A stretch of DNA of 64,000 bases, taken from NCBI RefSeq assembly GCF_003589595.1, contig NW_020654810.1:9528739-9592738 (forward strand), in the 5' to 3' direction. Shown piece by piece: positions 35,201 through 47,200 of the stretch. The notes under the pieces are model-generated. The model was not told the origin of the DNA. It saw nothing but the letters and a program-made list of their open reading frames with translations, and did no database searches. Both the position numbers and the translations under genes were made by a program. Source of the DNA: Hyposmocoma kahamanoa. Its lineage: Eukaryota > Arthropoda > Insecta > Lepidoptera > Cosmopterigidae. Each line of letters opens with the position of its first letter. The stretch's first letter is position 1.

Positions 35201-38200
35201 TGAATTTAAGTTTTCTATATTTTGGTTACTTTTGAAAAAGGTCTAAATGTTTTTTGAAAAATAATAACTTCTTAACTCGTACATGCAGACCCTTTCGACT
35301 ACTATATTTTCAACTTCGCTCTCCACCTGGTGAACAACGCACAGCAACAAAGCACCTGGGAGCATTGGAACAGTGCATACTTTGCTTTGGCCTGTGATTA
35401 CCTCATGCACTTCCTACCTTCAGATCCTAATGTCTCAGTACTACCTCATATTCCTAATTACAGTGGAAAGGTTGCTATGGCCGCTCCATTGCAAACTGCC
35501 AACAGGTAAAGAAACAACATTACACATTAAGAGTAAACTAAATCAGAAAATACCCAACAATTGTAATCCAAGCGGATTAGATTATAAAACATTTATTGAT
35601 TATACAAGTATTATTATTTATTGATTACATTATTAATGAGTAGACCAATTGTAATATTTAAAAAAGACAAAGTTTAAATTTGCTTACAAATTTAATAAAA
35701 TAAATAAAACAAACATTCTAATGATTAGGGAGTCATTACAACTATCAACACGAATTCGCATTAAACTGGTCAGGAAAAACTTTATGTCCATCTAATAAGA
35801 GTAAAAAAGACGTGTGTTCTGCATCGGCGTAAGATCTCGATACAGATTTACGAGGAATGTGTGTTCTGCATCGGCGTAAGATCTCGACACAGATTTACAA
35901 GGAATTTGCGTCCTGCGAATTCCGATGGCATCCGAATCGCGGATTCCGATATGGCAGCGTCGATGATTGGACGAATCCGAAGGTGTGAAAACCGTATTTC
36001 GTAAGAAATTATGGTTGAACGGCCGACAAGTGTCAGAAAACGTGATCACCTAAAATTAATTTAGCATCGATAAGCCAGTTCCGCGTGTGGTGACTACCTT
36101 TCGTGATTGACGACTTCGGCGGTCCAGCAGCTAGCAATCTGGGTGCTAAGCTTCTTAGCTTCCTCTTGGACCGGGGATCAATTCCCAATAGAACTAATTT
36201 TGGTTGTCTCGGATAGTCCCTACGTTATTAATTTCTATGACTTCTTTTTGACTACTGATAAGAAGTGATAACACTATGTAATCGCATTAACGCGTTTCAC
36301 ATGAACGGTCCTTTACGGTTTCCAGACCTTTGTGCTCGCCATCGCTGCTTCTAATACCAGACCTGTGTGGTATGGGCAATCAGCATTCGTCGCCGCAGAG
36401 CCAGTCGCGTAACGAGGTCTGGCGTTCAGAGACCGTGCTACAGGTCTTCGTTGATATATGGATGAGTGTTGAACAGTTCAACGCTAGGGATGTCGAAGTA
36501 AGCATTTGATTCTTGAGAAGACCACCACCATTTTTTGTACTTTCTGCAAAAGATATCCAACTACAATATAATTGAAAACTAATGGAAAACATTGAGGATT
36601 TAAATTTAGAAAAAATAGAACCAAGCATTATAATAATTCCATTGTGTTAATGTTTGTATGATTTAATTAAAACCAATTTCAAAGTAATTATGTAAATTCA
36701 TAGGTTACTAATTACCTATGAATTTACATAATTTTGAAGTAAAAAAAAGAAAGATGTATGCAGCGTGAAACGCTGTATCTATCACAGTAATAATTTTTAT
36801 GTTTTTAAATAATGATAAAATGAAATTAATAATACAATATTTCAGGTATTCCAGAGAAGCTATCAAAGCATGTGTTCTACACCAGAAAGAGTGCGAACAG
36901 TAAGAGTCCTAGTAAAACACATCCATTCGTTCTCAGCCAAACACCAGGCCGATACTGCTAGTCGCTCGTCCGCACTGCGCAAGTACGCACGACAAATTAT
37001 GTGCGCCCGCGCGTATCACTACGTTAGGCATCTAGTCACTACGTGGCCTTTGGATGCTTCTTTCAGACTTGTGTTGGAACTATGGCTGAGTCTTATACAA
37101 CCTTGGAGATATACTAACAACACTATTAATCAAGACAGGTAACATTTAATGCTATCAGACATTTTTATTCAATTTGTTTTAAATCATCACAAAAGATCCC
37201 CGTAAGGTGTCTCTGTGTTGCGTTGACCCCTTACGCCATTTCAACATTTGGTTATGATTAGAGTTGCAACGAATATTAGGTTACTATTCGGTATTCGAAT
37301 TATTCGGCTTTTTTTGCTATTCGGCCGAATAGCGAATATTAAATTACTGTTTAGCAATTCCGAACATACGTACATTAGTAGCAGTAGAGCTTCTTGTAAA
37401 TGATTTCGTCTAGAAAAGTTCTGCCACTTTACATATTTCTGCCGCCAAGCAGTAATGTGAAGATTACGGCGTTCCGGTTTTGAAGGATAGGGGTTCTGGT
37501 GAATTACAGGCAATTATTAATTATAGGCACATGAGACTTGTCAACTTATGTCTCCGCTCGACAGGCGGTGTGGCAATATTCCTCAGATTTTGCGATTTAA
37601 AGCTCTGAGTGGTACTGGAAATGCTAAGGACAGGCGTGTCGCTTAACACCAAGTGCAAGATTTATTTATCCCGTCACCTTGGTATCATAAAAAAGAACAC
37701 AGAAGTTTGCGAAAGCGCAATTTTTCGATTCTGGCGATCAAAGGAAGTTAAGATATTTTTCGAAGAGATCAAAAAAAGGTCAATTATCATTTTAAAACTA
37801 CCCAGTTATTAAGTAACGCTAACAAAATCAATTAAGTATTTATTATTTGCAAACTAAATAAGTTTTGACAGGTAATCTGACTGAAGTGGAATAAACAATT
37901 ACTTTCTTCATTAAGCCATAAATTTCAATTATGAATGTGCAAATAGAAGTACATATTTTGTTTATAACTGAAGTTAATAGTGCGCTAATCAGACCGAATA
38001 GTTCATCTGAACATTCGGCTATTCGGTTACGCTTCTGGCCGAATATACTATTCGTTGCAACACTAGTTGTTTTGGGGGTTGACGTTGCTCGCTTCCGTAG
38101 GTTTACCCTCGAGACCCTACAAGTGACCCCTGAGTGGTGCTAAAGAGCAACAACTACTGGTGGTAGGCTTCGGCCGTGGCTAGTCACCACCCTCCCGATG

Positions 38201-41200
38201 CAGTCGAGTCGCCAAATGGTTCTTACCGTGTTCCGACTCGCGTTCGGGAGTTGCCATTAGGAGATCGGGTCTGAACAGTTGCATTGCGTCTGACGAGTTG
38301 TAGCTGCTTGTACTGCCACACCGAGGTTGAACACGACGTAGTGCCTCGTTCAACTGCCTTCCTCCTGCCTATTCACTTCTCAAAACAACATGACAAATCA
38401 TAAGAAAGGAAAAAACTTTACACAGCGGTTGCATGTCCTCCCACTAAAAGTGCACCTCACTAACATCCGAGGTCTGCACTCAAATCTCGATTCGGTCCAC
38501 TACCACCTTGAAACCGACAAACCGCAGTTGCTGTTCCTCACAGAGCCGCAGATCAGATGTCCCACTGACGCAGCGCACCTCAGCTACCCCGGGTATACTC
38601 TGGAGCACAGGTTCGTACCTCGTGCCGGAGTCTGTGTGTACGTTCGCGATGACATCTGTGTCAAACGTCTCACGAACCTTGAGGCACGAAGTTTTTCTGT
38701 TTTATGGCTTCTGGTTGACACAGGAGTTACACAAATAGTGTACTGCTGTATCTACAGCTCACATAGTGGAGATCAGGAGACGACCAAGCTGTTCCAATGT
38801 CTGAGCGAGACGTCTGATGAGGCTCAACTCAGGTACCCAGCGGCGCAACTGTCATTCGAGGGGACTATTAAAGTCCCCCAGAATCTCTCTCTCAAGAATG
38901 GTTGTTACCATACCAGATGACCGATCACGTTGGGAGAGAGACGCGTAAACTTACGTTAACGCTAAGCCTTTCTCAGCTCGTCAGTGGCGCCACCAGGATC
39001 CCGGATGTTGAGTCTCATACGGCTAATTGCATGGACCTTCTGTTAACAACTGATCCAGACCGCTACTATGTGATTGTGGAGGTCCTACTGGGTACTTCCG
39101 ACCATTGTCTGGTGAAAACTGTATCCGTTTACTCCCCACCCGATCAGGGCCCTAGTGGTATGAGACGGGTGTGGCGACACAAATTAGCAGATTGGGACGA
39201 CATGCGCCATTTTGCGTCATACCCCTGACAGGCGTGCTTTACTTCAGGAGACTCGTCGAGCTGTGCTGATGCTGTAGTCGAGGTTTTGCATTTGGGTATG
39301 GAGTATTACATACCATACTCTGATGTACCCAATGGATCCCAAGCTTGTCCATGGTTTAACGCTGATTGTAGTTGTGCTGAAGCACGTAAACAGTCCGCGT
39401 ACCAAGCTTGGGCAGATGCTCGACTACGCAAAGCTCAAAATTTGAAGAAAGCTTTTAATAAGGCCGCCAAGAAGTGCAAAAGTGTGTTACGCAGCGCCAA
39501 GTTCGACCATGTGCGTCGCATAGGGGCCAAGCTTGCCTCTTATCTAACAGGCAGCAAATCCTTTTGGTCCCTGGCCAAAGCGGTCTAATCTAACTTTTGT
39601 CGCCCATCTCTGCCACCTATGCTGAGGCCGGATGGCTCGCTGGCTCATACTGCGGAAGAGAAGGCGTATCTTTTTGCCTCACTCTTTGCAGAGAGTTCGC
39701 GTCTGGATGCCGCAGGGAACCTACCACCTATTTAACCTCAGACTGGCTGCACTATGGCGCCAGTTCGCATACGCAAAAAAGAGGTACTTAGAACTCTGCG
39801 AAATCTAGACGTGAATAAAACTAGCGGGCCAGATGGAATTCCAGCGATAGTCCTGCGTAACTGTGCGCCTGAGTTGTTTCCTGTTCTCACACGCCTGTAC
39901 CGCCTCTCACTTGAGACTGGTGTAGTTCCCAGGTCGTGAAAGCTTGCAAACGTGCAACCTGTGCCAAAAAAGGGAAGCAGAGCTGACTCTGTCAATTATA
40001 GACCTATCACAGTCACTTCCATAGTCTTGCAGAATATGGAACGCGTACTCAACAACCGTCTCCTTTCATACCTTGAAGACAACGACCTCCTCAGTGATCG
40101 CCAGTTCGGATTCCGACGAGGGCGATCTACTGGGGATCTTCTTGTGTATGCCTGTCACATATGGAGCGAGGCTATATAAAAGCAAGGTGAAGCACTTGCA
40201 GTGTCTTTGGACATTTCTAAAGCCTTTGACAGGGTCTGGCACGCAAGCCTTTTAAGTAAGCTTCCCTCTTATGTGCTTCCCACTGACCTTTGCAATTGGT
40301 TCTCGGATTTCTTGAGTGAACGTTCGATTCGAGTAGTCTTAGAAGGCTGCACTTCCGAACATATGGCGATAGATTTCTCCGGAGTTCCTCAGGGTTCCGT
40401 ACTGTCTGCAACTCTCTTTCTGCTGCATATCAATGATATGTTAATTCCAGGTACCTTTGCGTATGCTGATGAGAGCACAGTTGTAGATAGGTACTTCATC
40501 AATGCAAGGGTCAGTGGAGAGGAAATCAAGTCTTGTCGAGAGTCCATGGTTGGCCGTTTGGATTTGGAATTGACAAACGTGCCAAGAGGTTTATTGGTGA
40601 CTAGGAATTAGTGGAGGCGAAGCTGCAAAGCCTTGAACACCGCCGTAAAGTTGCCTGCTTGTGCGATGGAATTACACGATTTATTCCGCCTTCCCCTTTC
40701 CATCACCGGGGGACTAGGCGTAGGCTTGGGACCCCTATGTTGTGGATATTCCAAAGATTCGCACAACGCGTTACGCTTCCACGTCACTTTCCATCAGGTG
40801 AGATAGAGGTCAAATGTGCACTGATATTTTATAAAAAAAAGGTTGTGATATCTTTTAAAGGGCGTCATAGCACCCCATATGACGTCAGGCATTCCATTTC
40901 AGTGCACCTTTGTTGAATGTATCTTCCTTTTAGGCATTTGCAATTTACCGTGGCGAAACAATGGTTAAAAATCCCTGAATTCCAAAAACTTCACATCTGT
41001 TGCATTTTTGTTTCCGATTTGTAGATTTCCTGGCTACCACCATAACCAAGAGGAAAGCAACGTCGGCGCACTAGACGCAAGTTATACTCAGTTCATTGCC
41101 GAGAACTTCCCATCTTACACCTGCATCTTTCAATTGGTGCTACCAAGGTTCATGAGAATGGAATTGACTGCTTACAAAAACGCCGTTATGTTGTTTCGGT

Positions 41201-44200
41201 TAGGAAAGGTCTGTATAGAATGGTTAAGTTCTTATGTTGCCTCTCAACTATATCGTTTCCTCTCCTTATTAACCTGTCGTAGTTAGCATTAGACAATATT
41301 TTAAAAGTTTTTTCTGTAGTTTTCACATATTCAAAACAATACCGTCACTGAACGAAATTTTTCAATTTCAATTTTAAAAAACCAAAACTTAACTTGTCTT
41401 TTTAAATATGAAATTGTGAAATGAACAATGTAATAATTTTATGTCTCAGGAAATTCTCCTTTCGTGATAACGTGGACGAACTGTCCTACCTCAATTAACT
41501 AAACATTCAATATAATATACAACAGTGAAAATATTCCCTTTTATTTACAGGTGTTTTCACAACAGCATCTAGTGCCGATCTTATCGAATTTGGAGCAAGC
41601 CATCAAGGACAATAACTTTGGATTGCATCACAGTCCAGAGACTAGTTTTAACAGCTCTATGCATGAACAAAGGTTAATATGGAACTGCAGTACGGTTTCT
41701 CTTTACTTGCTTTATACTAAAACACTATTTATAAGCGTTATTTGTAAAACACTAACAGCCTCGCAAGACTGTATTGCTAACATCATAAACAACAAGTTTT
41801 GTTACATGATTTTTTAAGGGTGCGTACAGATGTGGCGAATGCGCTGCGTGTGCGTTCTATGATAATAATAACGCACACACTCAACATAGCCCCGCACAAG
41901 GGAAACCCTGTGTCGCGAGTGCCATGGACACACACGTAGACAACTCACACCCAAAACTCACGAGATAAATAAATGTAGGCCATACAAATATTTCTGCCGG
42001 CCCGGGAATCGAACCTGGGACCTCTGCGTGGCAGTTCGGCATGATAACTGTTCGGCCACGTTAATTGCCCGCGCTGTACACAGATCTGTATTTGGAAGTA
42101 ATTTCAAATGTGCAAGCATCCCTTTCGACGACCCCCAACACCGCTCCTGCGTTTTGCATCGGACTGGTATTTTCTTTCACCGCACATATTTATCACCGTT
42201 TAGAGCAGCCTTTCCCAAAGTGGGCGATAACGCCCCCTTGTGGGCGTTGCAGGCCTTAAGGGGGGTGGTAAGAGACCTAGAAAAAAAAATGGGGGCGTTG
42301 TGTAGAGGCTTAGGGGGAGATTTATAATTCTAAAACTGTACTCAATGCTCAAGTCAGGACTTGAGTATAATTCCAAGCACTAGAAATCATACTCAAGTCC
42401 TTGCCATTAGAGTCGTATTTCCAGTGCTTGAAATCATACTCAAGTCTGCTCAAATCCTGACTTGAGCATTGAGTACAGTTCTGGAATACGACCCTAGGAC
42501 ACCGACTGAGCTCTCGACTCTCGACTACAACTTGTGAACATCAACTGATATTAATTAAGAGATTGCTCAAACTAACTCGATTTGATATTTCTCTCCATGT
42601 AGTTCATATACCTGTCCTGTTTTATTGAATAAATAAAATAAAAATCATGTCATGAAATGAAAATAGACACAAACAAACAAATAAAAAGGCAACAGACAGT
42701 TTCGCATTTTAATAGTTATTAGTATTCCTACATAGAAAATTTTCGTAGATAATAGACCGCGGGCAATCATGTTTTAATAAGTTTTTGTTAAATAACCCGA
42801 TTTGTGCATTTTTGTATCAATCGGCTGGTTCACAGAATACTTGTTCTTACTTGTTGAGTGCCATTGAGCGTCGAATGAGATAAACGAGCGAACGAGAGAT
42901 TTATGCATGTTTGTCTTATTCCTGTCGGTGCGTGCTGCTTATGCAATCCTACATAAACAACGTATTGTTTATTTTATTTTCATTTGCGGTTTCGCGCGTA
43001 ATAGATAGCAGTACTTAAGTTCAACACTTACGTATTTCTTAAAATAAAACAATGTCGGAAGTAAAAAAGAAGACACGGCAATACTGTGCGGAATAGGTAT
43101 ATTAAATTCGGATTCATTGAAAATCCCACACATTCATCGTCGTCTTTGTATGTCTAAAAACATTTTCGAATGAAGTCTTCAAGACTGCAAGATCGTTGGA
43201 ATAAAATGCATCCACCTCACCTCCACATTGACTTCACCGAACGAAACCAGGACATTTTGAACAAGGAAATACCATACTGGGTGTTGGGTCCTTTTCAAAT
43301 GTCAACACAGCATTATCACCTCAGCTGGAAGAAGAACTTATAGAATTGACAACGAACGAGGGAATAAAAGTAAGTTTAAAAATGGCTACCAAGAATTTTG
43401 GCTACAAAAACCGATCCCGCAATTGTACCCTGGATTATGGTCAATCGTTCAACGATTCTAGATAGCATTCCCATCGTCATATTAGTGTGAACGTGGTTTT
43501 ATTGCTGTGACAACGCTGCTTACTAAAAAGAGAAATCGTTTACGTGTTACCGAACGTGGTCACTTTTATATTAGTATCGATTATGTTTGTTTTATTTTAA
43601 ATAAAAGATACTCTGTCTGAATACTATAAAGTTGCGTTTCAATAATCATTCTCATTGGCAGGTGTAGCCCGTAAGAGTTAACTTGAGACCTGAGCGCCGT
43701 TGTGTACTACCTACTGCGCTCAGGTCTCAAGTTAACTCTTGCGGGTTATAGTAAGTCTCGTATAGAATGAATGTTTAATCTCCGCTAATATAGCTCACAA
43801 TAATCAATTTAATTTGAAGTTATAGTGGTTTTTAAGTGGGAGAAAAAATGGAGGCGCTAAAAATAATTTATTCTCAAACTGCCTCTGTGGCCGAACGGTT
43901 ACCATGCCGGACTGCCACGCAGAGGTCCCAGGTTCGATTCCCGGGCCGGGAGAAATGTTTGTATGACCTACATTTATTTCTCTCGTGAGTTTGGGTGTAA
44001 TTTGTGGTTGTCTATATGTGTGTCCATGGCACCCGCGACACAGGGTTTCCCTAGTGCGGTGCTATGTTGAGTGTGTGCGTTATTATTTATTTATTAAAGT
44101 GGGCAGTAGACAAAATAAGTTTGAGAACCCCTGGTTTAGAGCGATCAATTCAAATATTTTTATTGTTGTAGGATAGTATATAGTTGTTTTATGATGTTAA

Positions 44201-47200
44201 TAATTATAGTCCTGCGAAATTGTTAGTATTTTACAAATAACCCTAAAACTACAAAAATAATAACTTGTTATCTAACGATTGTGATAACAATCAGCAACTT
44301 GCCAAGCTAGTCTTGTTTTCGGGTGCGAAAGGAGTTTTTAATAAAATAAAACTACAGTTAAGCTTAACTAGACAACCGGAAGAGTTGAATGTGTGGTCTC
44401 ATCACCACACCACCAACACATATGCACCACAGGATGTTTGCACTCTTAAGTTGTAGCGTAAGCTGCCTACAAATACATTGAGATGTATGTACCAGGGTCG
44501 TTATGCCTAACTCTGTATTCTTACTTCTATGGTGCGGGGACGATCCGGGTGCATAACTAGCTACGAATTTTTAGAGATTTGTTTTTCTTCTGATTGCATA
44601 ATGATCCTTGACACCACGCAAACGGAAATTGAGCCAATTCTCGCTCCAACAAATTCTTGTATACCAATAAATGGGTGTCTAATTGCCTTTATTATTTTTT
44701 TCCAGCTACACTTACAACGGCGTCCCTTTACATAAATGGGTCGCCATTGCCAAACAAGCAATAACAGAACTGAATATGTCTTCAACATTTGAATATGAAC
44801 CGATATGGGGCGAAAACAAGAATTACTACGGAATTGAGTTTCTCAAGAAAATACTCGAAGCTAAAACATCTGCGGAAAATATTGTTGAAGAGTATAGCAA
44901 GAAATTGAGTCCGAAACAAAAGGGTAGCTTATGAAATGCTTCATTATTGTAAACAGACAAGTTTTTGTTTGATGTTTGATAGATATATATATTTTTGTTA
45001 AGTGAAGGGGTATATTTACAGACCACTTGGTCAGATTGACTAGCGGTGCCAATTCATTCATCTTATTTAAATTCGGGCGATCGGAGGGTTAAAGGTGGGT
45101 TCACATGTGTGACATTTCAACGCTCCGAGGCTCTGTGACATGTCACGAGCACTTGCTGTGTAAATGTGGACGGACTATGACACCGTAAAATTTCAGAGAC
45201 CGTAACATTTCAACGCATCGAGAGGTGATGTTTCACGGTACAAACTTATGATAAAAAGATCCGCCTGTATACGGGTCGGGTCGTGACATCACAGTGTGAT
45301 AGTGCAAAATCACTGTCCGCATTTGCTACAAATGGTACCGTTATTTCGACCATATTTCGACTGGTGGTCGCACTCGTGGTAACAAACCACCATTAAATGT
45401 TGCACTCCGTATAGAAGACTATTGATTGACATTATTGATGAGATAACAGAAAAATGGTTCTGTTTTTATTCGATATGATCTTTTAGAGGTTTGAAATAAT
45501 GTTATCAATTTTATGAAATAATTGTCTTGTTGGTTGTCAAGGCGTTTTTATAAATGCAATGATATTGCATTAGTAACGATTTCTTACTTTTGCTTTTAGG
45601 TACATGGGCTAGCATAAAATACTGGTTCATGATCGGAGATACATATGAGGAGGAATTATTACTGGAAGAGTACAAGAAAGTGCCTACTTATCTCAACGCT
45701 TCTATACGTTATTTTTCGTCTATATTTGGGGTAAGAAGTAAAAAAAAAATAGTTTTAAGAAGTAAAAAATATTTTAGTATAATAGGGTAATCGCGTATCA
45801 CACAAAAACGTAATAGAATTGAGAACCTCCTCTTTTTATGAAGTCGTTTAAAAAATCTGGCAGCTAATTATATTATGTAGATCTTTATTTCCATTTTATC
45901 TATTTTGTATGCAAGCAAAGCACCGTTTTTTGTAATTCAGCTATATAATTTCTGTGTTTTCCAATTCCTTTCAATCTGATAACTCATAGTGATTGGAAGA
46001 AATTCAAAGGTGCCGATATGATGCCGGTGAATTTCAGGAAATGTAGTGCTACCTGTAGGAAAATTGATTTGGTGCAATCATTTTGATAGGTATATCGACG
46101 TCCATTTGATAGGTATATCAACAAACGGACGTCGGGCTTAATAATAAAACCACGAAAAAAATGTCCGAATTTAACGTATACAAACGTAGTGACATGTAAC
46201 GAGATATAAAAAAAACTAAAACATTTAATTTAAATTGTAACTTCATTGCAGTGCTGCCTAATTTTGCTTGCAACAATTTAAGGGGCGAAAAACACCATAC
46301 TCAGCTTGTACTGGAAACTAAACAAAATGCACCATATTTTGCTTTGACTGATTACTTGAACACAAGAGTAATGGAGCATTTATTATAAATATTAATTAAT
46401 TTTTATATGTATTATATGTTGAATTATGTACAAGTTCACTTAAAGAAATAATAAAGAGTTGGGCAGATACATACATACAAACATTGCAAAAGTGAAAATA
46501 GGCGTGTACTGACTGATATTAGAAATGTTCGAACTAAACATAAACTCAAATATCCGTAATTCCGAGAACCGATTTATAATAAAATCGTTACGCTTTCAAG
46601 CAATTTTGATGCTTTTCACAAAGTCAAAATTAGCTTTTGTTTTGTAATATTCCTAAAAAAATATAAACATTTGACATTATGTAAATTCTAGTTAACGTTA
46701 TTTCGGGCAAATATATTTTCTGACTTCTGATAAGTAATCCCAGGCCGTAAAACGAGTACAACAATATTTTGTTAGTTATTGCTAACGATTAATAAAAAAG
46801 AATTTTAAACATAAGATTAAAATCAAAGCGACTCTATAGTTTCTTCGTTCTAAATATTTCAATCGCTTGTGGTTCGAACAACAATTGAAAATGACCAAAA
46901 AGTTTATATAAGCTTCTTGAAATTGATGTATGATATGATAATGGGTCTCTTTCCATCTTTTGCGCATGCAATGTGTAGAAAAAGGACAGTTAAATGTTTG
47001 ATTATTTTGTTAGCTTTTGTAATTTATATTTAGGATTCATTTATATATAAATTAAATACTATACAAAATAACACTTTTAAATGATAACTATGATAACGCA
47101 ATACATTTGTTTAGTGAAAATATGATACAAAATCCTGTTTTTACACTTTACTGCAGTAATTTTTACAAATTATTATTATATAGTACTGCATGATTGACAA

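Larger units (their letters stand above)
42206..44133 (+). mobile_element. 1.9-kb hAT transposon relic with exact 8-bp duplication
   Basis: The left end CAGCCTTTCCCAAAGTGGGC and right end TTTGAGAACCCCTG (complement CAGGGGTTCTCAAA) are the typical CAG-starting hAT termini. The exact octamer GTTTAGAG lies at 42198-42205 and 44134-44141. Inside are a transposase remnant, a MITE, a hairpin and a SINE, each listed separately. In SMPD4 intron 8. Confidence 0.9.

Noticed and set aside
39738..40411. Minus-strand frames inside the 38-41 kb LINE
   Set aside because: They are antisense shadows of the reverse transcriptase reading frames.
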